Shown piece by piece: positions 15,796 to 23,490 of a stretch of DNA of 64,000 bases (its first letter is position 1; the number at the start of each line of letters is the position of its first letter). The position numbers and the translations under genes were made by a program. Source of the stretch: Akkermansiaceae bacterium (GTDB lineage: Bacteria > Verrucomicrobiota > Verrucomicrobiia > Verrucomicrobiales > Akkermansiaceae). The notes beneath the pieces were generated by a model, which made no database searches, had not been told where the DNA came from, and worked only from the letters and a program-made list of their open reading frames with translations. The DNA lies in the NCBI GenBank assembly GCA_015062005.1, contig SUVL01000005.1, positions 1-64,000 of the forward strand, in the 5' to 3' direction.

Positions 15796-16569
15796 ATGCG
15801 GAAGAAACTGGAGAGCAAAGTACGCGAGCTTCACAAAAACAAAACATGGAGTCTCCCTTACTTATCTCTGGTTCCCCGCCGGATTCAGGAAGCCCAGCTG
15901 CATTTCATGGGGGCTGAAAAGTACCATAAGCTCACCACATGGGAAAAGATTCTTCTTTTACTTATTCCGGCAGACCAATATGTAAGCAGCAAGGAGCTTC
16001 GCGAGTTCTTCCCCATCCACCAGGCAGACATGGGAAAACTCCTCTCCAAACTCCGAGACGAAGGGTATCTGCAGGACTCCGGCAAAAGCAATGCTAAAAA
16101 ATACAGTCTGAAGGACAAGCTGGGAGAAGAAGTCCGGAAAGCATATACGGCTGTCAGTTTCATGGCACCTAAGGACGATTTCATGGCACCTAAGGACGAT
16201 TTCATGGCACCTAAGGACGATTTCTTGGCACCTAAGGGCGATTTCATGGCACCTAAGCCATCCAATACAGCAACCATACCAGCCCACAAACGAGTCATTC
16301 AGGAACTGGGCATACCTGCCCCGCTCGAAAAGCAGATTGAGGAATACAGGCGTAAAGACCGCCAGGCTCCGGAAGGAACCATGTCGCTCATCCTGGACAT
16401 CTGCCATACTCGATGGGTAACGACACTGCAATTGTCCATACTGCTCAACCGCGAAGTCCGACCGCTCCGCAAAAACTTCCTCCAACCCGCAATCCTTTGC
16501 CGGAAACTGGAACACCTGTACCCGGAATCACCTAAAAATAAGAACCAGGCCTACCGCACGGTTGAATAA
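15796..16569 (+). CDS. Winged-helix-like protein with a seven-residue tandem repeat
   Basis: I do not recognise this 257-residue protein. Residues about 45-110 look like a winged helix (WEKILLLLIPADQYVSSKEL, then LLSKLRDEGYLQ). A low-complexity middle, residues 122-154, has five units of F(M/L)APK(D/G)D. The C-terminal part (TMSLILDICHTRWVTTLQLS) looks like a second winged helix, as in replication initiators or RecG-type C-terminal domains. It overlaps the SNF2 gene by 8 bases, suggesting co-translation. A DNA-binding partner of the helicase is possible but unproven. Confidence 0.6.
   Translation: MRKKLESKVRELHKNKTWSLPYLSLVPRRIQEAQLHFMGAEKYHKLTTWEKILLLLIPADQYVSSKELREFFPIHQADMGKLLSKLRDEGYLQDSGKSNAKKYSLKDKLGEEVRKAYTAVSFMAPKDDFMAPKDDFMAPKDDFLAPKGDFMAPKPSNTATIPAHKRVIQELGIPAPLEKQIEEYRRKDRQAPEGTMSLILDICHTRWVTTLQLSILLNREVRPLRKNFLQPAILCRKLEHLYPESPKNKNQAYRTVE
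16159..16257 (+). repeat. Five in-frame 21-bp tandem repeats
   Basis: Units start at 16159, 16180, 16201, 16222 and 16243 and encode FMAPKDD, FMAPKDD, FMAPKDD, FLAPKGD, FMAPK. The first three are identical at the DNA level, so copy number could change by slippage without shifting the frame. Confidence 0.95.
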
Positions 16570-19231
16570 TCCACCCACATTTTCGTTGAGCCTGGCCGGT
16601 GGGCGGCCGGGCGTGGTGCCGGCGGGGGCATTTCCCCGGCTGGAGCGGGCGTTTGCACGCAGCGCGGGGGCAGGCATGCTGGATTTGCTGCGGCATGGGC
16701 TGCCGCTGGGCGCGGGGGCTTTCCCGGCATGGCTGCGGGAGCGGGCGCAGGAGCTGCTCATGCAGCATCTGCGCCGCCTGCGGCGGGGGGATGATGCCGC
16801 TCTGCAGCTCTCAGCGCAGCAGGCAGCCGCCTGGCTGGAGGGTATGCCACCGGTCTATGGTGGCACGGTGACGGCGGGAATGCTGGTCGAGTGGTTCGGC
16901 ACGCTCGGGGAGGCGCTGGCCCGGCAGGCAGAGCGAGAACTGACTACACCGGAGCAATGGCTTGAATCGCTGGGCGAGGGATGGCAGCAGCTGGGCAAGT
17001 TGTGTTTTCACCTGGCAGAAAATGGCGGTGAGGGGGCAGAATCGCATCCCTTTGCCTTTCTGGCCACCTTCATTCACCGCGCCGGGCAGGATGGCAAGCC
17101 GCGCCACGCGCCGCTGGCGCTGGCCCGCCAGCTGTATGCCGGCGATGCAGGCACCCTGGCCACCCTGCTGCGGCCGCTGCAGCAGGCTGCGGCTGAGCAC
17201 CCCTTCCTGAACCAGCTCATCAACAGCGGGGAGGTATACAAACCCTGCGCCTGGGGGCCGCGGCAGGCCTACGATTTTCTGGAAAGCCTGCCGGTGCTGG
17301 AGCAGGCCGGCATCGAAACCCGCATGGTGAACCTCTGGCAGAGCCGCCCGCCGCGCGTGGAGCTGGAGGTGCAGCTCCACCCCGGCAGCGAAAGCCAGAA
17401 ACCCGACCGCGCCCCCGCGCTGAATATCTCCACCCTGCTGCGCTTCAGCCCCCGCGTGGTGCTGGGCAACTATGCCCTCACTGAGGCTGAGCTGGAGGAG
17501 CTGCTGGCCGGGGAGGACGGCCTCATCCGCTTCCGTGGCGAATGGGTGAGGCTGGACAGGGAAAAGCTCGAAAAACTGCTCAACAGCTGGCGCCAGGCCA
17601 CCCGCATGGCCGCCGGGGGCATCCCCCTGCTGGCCGGGCTTCGCTGGCTGCTGGGCAAGCACAGCAGCGCCCTGCCCAATATTCCCCCGCCGGATGAAGA
17701 CGGCATGCGCGCCATCGCAGCGCCGGCCCTACAGGAAGCCCTGCAGCAGCTCTGCCTGAGCCCGCAGGAGCCGCAGCTGCCTGCCGCACTGGCCGCTACC
17801 CTGCGCCCCTACCAGAAGGATGGTGTGCGCTTCCTGCTGGGGGTGACCGAGGCGGGCTTCGGCGCCTGCCTGGCGGATGATATGGGCCTGGGCAAGACGC
17901 TGCAGGTCATTGCCTGGCTGGCGCATCTGCACGCCACCGGTGCGCTGGCGGAGCGCGCTGCGCTCATCGTGGCACCGGCCTCGCTGCTCACCAACTGGCA
18001 GGACGAGCTGCGCAAATTTGCCCCGCAGCTGGACACCCTGGTGTTGCACCCGGACATGCTGAGCCGCCAGGATGTGGACTACCTGCAGAAGAACCCCGGC
18101 TGGCTGCTGCGGCGGGTGCATGTGGCGCTCACCACCTACGGCATGGCCACGCGCCTGGCCGAGCTGCTGGCTGCCGAGCCCTTGCCCGCCCTGGTGCTGG
18201 ATGAGGCCCAGGCCATCAAGAATGCAGACTCGCAGCGCACCCGCGCCCTCCTGCAGCTCTGCTCACCGCGCCGCGTGGCGCTCACCGGCACCCCGGTAGA
18301 AAACTCGCTGGGCGAGCTGCGCAGCCTCTTCCACTTCCTCACCCCCGGGCTGCTGGGTACCGAAAAGGAATTCAACACCCTGGTGCAGAAAATGGGTACG
18401 GATTACACCCCCCTGCGCAAGCTGGTGCGCCCCTTCATGCTGCGCCGTCTGAAGACTGACCCAGACCTGCTGCCGGAGCTGCCACCCAAGACCGAGCAGC
18501 CCGCCTACTGCCTGCTCACCCCGGAGCAGACCCGTCTCTACGCCCGCGAGGTGGAAAAGTTGCAAGCCATTGTGCATGAGCCGGACTCGCAGACACGCCT
18601 CACCCTGCTGCTGCCCATCCTGAGCCACCTGAAACAAATCTGCAACCACCCCGCCCAGTACCTGGGCGAAAGCTACTACGACCCCGCCCGGAGCGGCAAG
18701 ATGAGCCGCCTGGGCCACCTTGCGCGGCAGATTGCCGCAGCGGGCGATGCCGCACTCATCTTCACCCAGTACCGCAGCATGATGGAACCGCTGCACGATT
18801 TCCTGGCCGGCATCTTCGGCGCCCCCGGCCTGGTGCTGCACGGCGGCACCCCCATTGCAGAGCGGCGGGAGCTGGTGCAGCAATTCCAGCACCCCGGCGG
18901 GCCGCCCTTCTTCCTGCTCTCGCTCAAAGCCGCCGGCACCGGCCTCACCCTCACCCGGGCGCGGCACGTCATCCACTTCGACCGCTGGTGGAACCCCGCC
19001 GTGGAAAACCAGGCCAGCGACCGCGCCTACCGCATCGGCCAGCAGAACCCGGTCATCATCCACCCCCTCATCTGCCGCGGCACCATCGAGGAAAACATCC
19101 ATACCATGCTCACCCGCAAGCGCGACATGGCCGACAAGCTCCTCGCCGGCGGGCTGGAAAAACTCCTCCTCCACCTCTCCCCGCAGGAGCTCTGCGAACT
19201 CATCAGCGGCGCTCCCAATTGCTCCCCATAG
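16562..19231 (+). CDS. SNF2-family DNA helicase/translocase
   Basis: An 889-residue SWI2/SNF2 ATPase. The N-terminal 400 residues are a family-specific extension. The motor starts at LRPYQKDGVRFLLG, with Walker A DDMGLGKTLQ, Walker B LVLDEAQAIKN, motif III ALTGTPVENSLGEL, and the C-terminal lobe with LSLKAAGTGLTLTRA and SDRAYRIGQQ. Bacterial relatives remodel protein-DNA or RNA polymerase complexes. The start is a TTG at 16562 inside the end of the previous gene; the next ATG would remove 38 residues. The start region is unusually GC-rich. Confidence 0.9.
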   Translation: MNNPPTFSLSLAGGRPGVVPAGAFPRLERAFARSAGAGMLDLLRHGLPLGAGAFPAWLRERAQELLMQHLRRLRRGDDAALQLSAQQAAAWLEGMPPVYGGTVTAGMLVEWFGTLGEALARQAERELTTPEQWLESLGEGWQQLGKLCFHLAENGGEGAESHPFAFLATFIHRAGQDGKPRHAPLALARQLYAGDAGTLATLLRPLQQAAAEHPFLNQLINSGEVYKPCAWGPRQAYDFLESLPVLEQAGIETRMVNLWQSRPPRVELEVQLHPGSESQKPDRAPALNISTLLRFSPRVVLGNYALTEAELEELLAGEDGLIRFRGEWVRLDREKLEKLLNSWRQATRMAAGGIPLLAGLRWLLGKHSSALPNIPPPDEDGMRAIAAPALQEALQQLCLSPQEPQLPAALAATLRPYQKDGVRFLLGVTEAGFGACLADDMGLGKTLQVIAWLAHLHATGALAERAALIVAPASLLTNWQDELRKFAPQLDTLVLHPDMLSRQDVDYLQKNPGWLLRRVHVALTTYGMATRLAELLAAEPLPALVLDEAQAIKNADSQRTRALLQLCSPRRVALTGTPVENSLGELRSLFHFLTPGLLGTEKEFNTLVQKMGTDYTPLRKLVRPFMLRRLKTDPDLLPELPPKTEQPAYCLLTPEQTRLYAREVEKLQAIVHEPDSQTRLTLLLPILSHLKQICNHPAQYLGESYYDPARSGKMSRLGHLARQIAAAGDAALIFTQYRSMMEPLHDFLAGIFGAPGLVLHGGTPIAERRELVQQFQHPGGPPFFLLSLKAAGTGLTLTRARHVIHFDRWWNPAVENQASDRAYRIGQQNPVIIHPLICRGTIEENIHTMLTRKRDMADKLLAGGLEKLLLHLSPQELCELISGAPNCSP

Positions 19232-19324
19232 GGAATGGAAATGCAATTTTTCTGATTTTCATAAACAAACCAGCCTCAGCTGTGCGCTACATGGATAAGT
19301 CAACAAATCGCCCACCCCTCTCTT

Positions 19325-20611
19325 ATGGAAAACAACCCTGTAAAAATTGAAAACTACTTCTTCTCATTTTTCCGCGAAAAACTGGAAAAAGAAGCTTCCC
19401 GACTCCCTGAAAATGCTGATGATATTTATGCCAGAAGCATCCGCGCCCTGATGGACAATGATTTAGATAACGGCATTCCGTGTCTGATTGACGCAGCAGA
19501 AGGCAACACCACAGCCAGCTACCTTGTGGCTGTGTTTCACATCATGAACCCCTACCTGAGCGATGTAGTGCGCACCGAATGCGTGGATCTGCTGAAAAAA
19601 CTGGCTGACACCCACTATCAGGATGCCATGTATGCACTGGCATTCTACTATCTGGCAGATGACAGTCCCGAACAAGATGATACACTCGCCGCCAGGTGGT
19701 TTGGCGAGGCAGCCCGGGCCGGGCATCCCCTTGGCATGTACGAATACGGCTCCTGCCTTCTGGCCGGCAAAGGCGTGCAAAAGGATTTAACGGAATCCGC
19801 CCGGTGGTATCGTGAGGCAGCCGATGCCGGGGTAGATCTGGCGCAGTTCGAGCTGGGAATCCAGTTACTTCTGGGCGAAGGAGTTAAAGAAAATTTCCCC
19901 TTAGGCATCCACTATATCAAGATGGCGGTGGACAACGGTCACCCCGGAGCCATGGCGGCTCTTGCACAGTTGTACTACGATGGCAGAGGGCTTCCGGAAG
20001 ATAAGAAGCTTGCCTACCAGCTATACCGGCAGAGCTTCGCCAGAGGCAACGGCAAAGGGGCCTACGGTCTTGCCCGTTTCTATCTGCTCGGTGAAGTCGT
20101 CGGGCAGGACTACATCACCGCCTGCTGGCTTGCCCTCAAAGCAAAACCCATGATGGGGCCGATTGCCGATTCCTTCCTGAGGAAAATGATCGAAAACCTA
20201 TACAGCAACGCCAGAGAGAACAAGGATGAACATTCATTCATCATGCTGGCATGGCTGCACGCCTGCGGTATGATAGGCGATGACAAAAACGGAACTGCAC
20301 TGGAAATGCTGCGCAGTGTAGCCCAGACCGGGGACATGCTGGCCAGGAGCCTGCTGCTGCGCTACTATCCGGAAGACCAGTTTCCCGAAACCGCCAGCAC
20401 GGACGAATGCGTTTCCTTTTTCCAGAAAATGAGTGAACAGGGCCACATCTGGGCAGCCCGCGAGCTGGCACTCATGGCCATCAGCCAGCAGATTGAGCGA
20501 TCCAAAGACGAGCAGCTCGAACTACTCAACCGCGCCGCAGAGCTTGGCGACCTCATCCTGGAACACGAGATACGGAACTACCTGGATTCCATCAAGGCAG
20601 ACGAACCCTGA
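19325..20611 (+). CDS. Sel1/TPR repeat protein
   Basis: A 428-residue protein made of Sel1-like helical repeats, visible as A..WF.EAA..GHP.G.Y..G and A.RWYREAADAGVDLAQFELG-like units from about residue 115 to 240 with fainter ones on both sides. Such repeats are protein-protein scaffolds. There is no signal peptide, so it is probably cytosolic. It ends 9 bases before the convergent pdxH gene. The partner cannot be told from the sequence. Confidence 0.85.
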   Translation: MENNPVKIENYFFSFFREKLEKEASRLPENADDIYARSIRALMDNDLDNGIPCLIDAAEGNTTASYLVAVFHIMNPYLSDVVRTECVDLLKKLADTHYQDAMYALAFYYLADDSPEQDDTLAARWFGEAARAGHPLGMYEYGSCLLAGKGVQKDLTESARWYREAADAGVDLAQFELGIQLLLGEGVKENFPLGIHYIKMAVDNGHPGAMAALAQLYYDGRGLPEDKKLAYQLYRQSFARGNGKGAYGLARFYLLGEVVGQDYITACWLALKAKPMMGPIADSFLRKMIENLYSNARENKDEHSFIMLAWLHACGMIGDDKNGTALEMLRSVAQTGDMLARSLLLRYYPEDQFPETASTDECVSFFQKMSEQGHIWAARELALMAISQQIERSKDEQLELLNRAAELGDLILEHEIRNYLDSIKADEP

Positions 20612-20620
20612 GCAAACAAA

Positions 20621-21259
20621 TCAGGGTTGCAGGCGCTCGATGCTCCAGGAGCCGTCCGCCTGGAGGGTATACATGAAACGGTCATGCACCCGGCCGGGGC
20701 CGCCCTGCCAGAACTCCATGTGGTGTGGCACAATGCGGTATCCACCCCAGAAATCCGGCAACGGCACCTTTCCTTCCGCGAACTTGTGTTTCAGCTCCGC
20801 CAGCTTCATCATGAGCAGCTTGCGCGTAGAAATCACCTGACTCTGGTGCGACACCCAGGCCCCCAGCTGCGATTCATGCGGGCGGCTCAGGAAATACTTG
20901 AGCGTCTCCGCGCGTGAGATTTTCTCCGCCCTGCCGTAGACAATAATCTGGCGTTCCAGCGTGACCCAGGGCAGCAGCATGCACATCTCCGGGTTGGCCT
21001 CTATCTCCTGAGCCTTGCGGCTGGTATAGTTCGTGAAGAAAACATAGCCGCGGTCATCGTAGTACTTGAGCAGAACGGTGCGCAGGCTGGGCATACCCAG
21101 CGGCGTAGCCGTGGCAATGCTCATGGCATTCGGCTCAGGGATACCGGATTCGAGCGCCTGCTTGAACCAGCGGTCGAACTGTTCAAAAGGAGTGGCAGCC
21201 AGATCCCTGCGGTGCAGCGTGTCCTTCAGATATTCTTCGCGAAAGGCGGATAAGTCCAT
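20621..21259 (-). CDS. pdxH: Pyridoxamine 5'-phosphate oxidase
   Basis: PdxH oxidises pyridoxamine or pyridoxine phosphate to PLP with FMN. The 212-residue product has SLRTVLLKYYDDRGYVFFTNYTSRKAQEI split over the FMN site, the PHESQLGAWVSHQS signature and the C-terminal RVHDRFMYT with WSIERLQP, the conserved end. Start chosen at the ATG at 21259 (MDLSAFREEY), since upstream residues are unlike the family. It is a single gene convergent with the Sel1 protein. Confidence 0.96.
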   Translation of the reverse strand: MDLSAFREEYLKDTLHRRDLAATPFEQFDRWFKQALESGIPEPNAMSIATATPLGMPSLRTVLLKYYDDRGYVFFTNYTSRKAQEIEANPEMCMLLPWVTLERQIIVYGRAEKISRAETLKYFLSRPHESQLGAWVSHQSQVISTRKLLMMKLAELKHKFAEGKVPLPDFWGGYRIVPHHMEFWQGGPGRVHDRFMYTLQADGSWSIERLQP

Positions 21260-21316
21260 GCCCCCAATATACCACCCCGCCTTGTTTTCCGCAAGTTCTA
21301 TTATTTTGCAGTGTCT

Positions 21317-21760
21317 GGAGTCCCACGCGTGTCCCAAAGATTTGGGACATGAGGATTTACGATTGACAATTTACGATTGACAAATTGAAAGTTAGCGGCT
21401 TACGCCGACGGAATCACCAATGCATGCTTACTGCCGATGGTGAGGCGTATGATACCCCACTACGAATTTTCACACAGAATACTATGCCTTTATGTTGTTT
21501 AGGACTATTTTTCCATAATCTTTGGGACACATATGCTGGAGTCCCACGCGTGTCCCAAAGATTGGGGGCACGAGGATTTACGATTGACGAATTGAAAGCT
21601 AGCGACTTACGCCGATAGGGACACAAATGAAAGCTTACTGCCGATGGTGAAGTTTGTGATACTCCTTCCACATTTTTCTCTTCTCCGCACTCAATATGGG
21701 CAGATAACGGCTCTTTCCCTTCAACCTTTGGGATACATGTGCTGGAGCCGCATTTTGTCA
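21317..21760. repeat. Imperfect 220-bp tandem duplication upstream of recA
   Basis: TGGAGTCCCACGCGTGTCCC occurs at 21317 and again at 21537, each followed by AAAGATT, GAGGATTTACGATTGAC, GCTTACTGCCGATGGTGA and GTGATAC-like text in the same order; a third partial start (TTTGGGATACATGTGCTGGA) is near 21730. The palindrome GTCCCAAAGATTTGGGAC in it also has a relative near 32130. No gene is supported across 21260-21809. Confidence 0.8.
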
Positions 21761-21809
21761 TCCGGCATTCGCGCGCACGCGTTAATCGGCGCTGTGGCGT
21801 AATTTGCGC

Positions 21810-21838
21810 TTGCCACGGGGTAGTGAAACAGGTAGACT
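21810..21838 (+). promoter_or_regulatory. Promoter of recA
   Basis: TTGCCA (21810-21815) and TAGACT (21833-21838) are 17 bases apart; the ATG is only 9 bases after the -10 box, so the mRNA would be nearly leaderless. No LexA-type operator was recognised. Confidence 0.7.
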
Positions 21839-21847
21839 GAGGGGGAT

Positions 21848-22882
21848 ATGAGCAAAGAGATTTCCCCCGACATGGACAAGGTGATGGCGCAGCGCCAGCG
21901 CGCGCTGGATGCCGCCATGCTCCAGATTCAGAAAGATTTTGGTGAGAACGCCATCATGCGTCTTGGCGACCGCAAGACCATGGAGGTGGAAACGATTCCG
22001 ACCGGCAACCTCTTAATTGACCGGGCCCTGGGTGTGGGCGGTTTCCCGCGCGGCCGAATCGTGGAAGTTTTCGGGCCCGAGTCCTCCGGTAAGACCACGC
22101 TGACCCTGACCGTGATTGCCCAGGCGCAGAAGGCGGGTGGCCTGGCAGCATTCATCGATGTGGAGCACGCCCTGGATCCAGCCTACGCCGCCAAGCTGGG
22201 TGTAAACCTGGATGACCTGCTCGTCTCCCAGCCGAACAGCGGCGAGGAAGCCCTGCAAATCTGCGAAGCCCTGGTGCGTTCCAACGCCATTGATGTGGTG
22301 GTAGTGGACTCCGTGGCTGCCCTGGTGACCAAGCAGGAACTTGAAGGCGACATCGGCGACAGCACGGTGGGCGCCCAGGCCCGCCTGATGAGCGCAGCAC
22401 TGCGCAAGCTCACCTCCCTTATTTCCAAGGCCCGCACCATCTGCATCTTCACCAACCAGATTCGTGAGAAAATTGGCGTGATGTTCGGCAACCCGGAGAC
22501 AACCCCCGGCGGCCGCGCGCTGAAGTTCTACGCCTCCGTGCGTTGCGATATCCGCCGCATCGGCCAGATTAAAGGAACGGACGGCTCCGTTTCCGGCAAC
22601 CGCACCAAGCTGAAAGTAGTCAAGAACAAGGTGGCTCCGCCCTTCAAGGAATGCGAGTTCGACATCATGTACAACGAGGGCATCTCCTCCGTAGGCAGCC
22701 TCATCGACCTGGCCATGGAATTCGACATTGTGCAGAAGCGCGGTTCCTGGTTCAGCTACAACGGCGGGCAACTTGCCCAGGGGCGTGATGGTGCCAAGGA
22801 CGCCCTGCGCAACAACCCCGAGCTCTACACCGAAATCGAGGCCAAGGTGCGCGAGAAGATGGACGCCGCCGGCACCAAGTAA
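21848..22882 (+). CDS. recA: Recombinase RecA
   Basis: RecA coats single-stranded DNA, pairs homologous strands and triggers SOS cleavage. The 344-residue product has Walker [10 protein letters not shown] (76-84), [10 protein letters not shown] (Walker B), the KAL-type stretch LMSAALRKL and the [20 protein letters not shown] loop, all standard. Length is typical. It has its own promoter and a terminator, so it is monocistronic despite the close SprT-like gene downstream. Confidence 0.99.
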   Translation: MSKEISPDMDKVMAQRQRALDAAMLQIQKDFGENAIMRLGDRKTMEVETIPTGNLLIDRALGVGGFPRGRIVEVFGPESSGKTTLTLTVIAQAQKAGGLAAFIDVEHALDPAYAAKLGVNLDDLLVSQPNSGEEALQICEALVRSNAIDVVVVDSVAALVTKQELEGDIGDSTVGAQARLMSAALRKLTSLISKARTICIFTNQIREKIGVMFGNPETTPGGRALKFYASVRCDIRRIGQIKGTDGSVSGNRTKLKVVKNKVAPPFKECEFDIMYNEGISSVGSLIDLAMEFDIVQKRGSWFSYNGGQLAQGRDGAKDALRNNPELYTEIEAKVREKMDAAGTK

Positions 22883-22896
22883 AACTCATTGCTGAC

Positions 22897-22925
22897 AGGC
22901 GGCCGGCACCCCGGCCGCCTTTCTT
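22897..22925 (+). terminator. Terminator after recA
   Basis: Stem AGGCGGCCGG/CCGGCCGCCT followed by TTCTT, just before the SprT-like gene. Confidence 0.75.
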
Positions 22926-22929
22926 CCCT

Positions 22930-23478
22930 ATGCCCGCAGCAGCAGTGCAGCCCATCCCCCTGCCCCCGCGCCCCGCTGGTGCCACACCGGCGGATGTGGA
23001 GGCCTATGCAGCCGCCTGCCTGGCCCACCTGCACCTGGCAGGCTGGAGCTTCGGCTGGGACAAGACCACACGGCGGCTGGGCTGCTGCAAGATGCAACGG
23101 CAGCGCATCAGCCTTTCGCGCTACTATGCCGAGGCATATGCCACCCGGGAACCGGAGCAGCTCTGGCGCACCCTGCTGCACGAACTAGCCCACGCCCTGG
23201 CCTGGGTACACCACCAGAGCCGCGGCCACGGTGCGGTATGGAAACGCTACTGCGCCGCCCTGGGGATTCCCGGTGAACGAGCCAGTGTGCGAGGCATCGA
23301 ATTCGAAGCCCCCCGCAGGAAAGCCCGCTTCTGTCTCTGCCACAGTGAAACCGGGGAAATCTACCGCACCTACACCCGGCACCCCCGAAGCAGCGCCGCC
23401 AGACTGAGCAACTGCTACATACCCGGCCGCAAGGCTGAGACCCTGGGCAAGCTCATTATCAAACCCATCGCTTCGTAA
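22930..23478 (+). CDS. SprT-like zinc metallopeptidase-fold protein
   Basis: A 182-residue protein with HELAHALAWVHH (HExxH zinc site) and the following SRGHGAVWKRYCAALG that defines SprT/Spartan-like domains. SprT family members act on DNA-protein crosslinks, though the role in bacteria is less clear. The C-terminal part has three cysteines (CLC and NCY) where other members have a zinc ribbon of four; the ribbon may be degenerate. It begins just after the recA terminator and is 12 bases before the PBP gene, so it heads the envelope operon. Confidence 0.8.
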   Translation: MPAAAVQPIPLPPRPAGATPADVEAYAAACLAHLHLAGWSFGWDKTTRRLGCCKMQRQRISLSRYYAEAYATREPEQLWRTLLHELAHALAWVHHQSRGHGAVWKRYCAALGIPGERASVRGIEFEAPRRKARFCLCHSETGEIYRTYTRHPRSSAARLSNCYIPGRKAETLGKLIIKPIAS

Positions 23479-23490
23479 TCAACCACCAAC

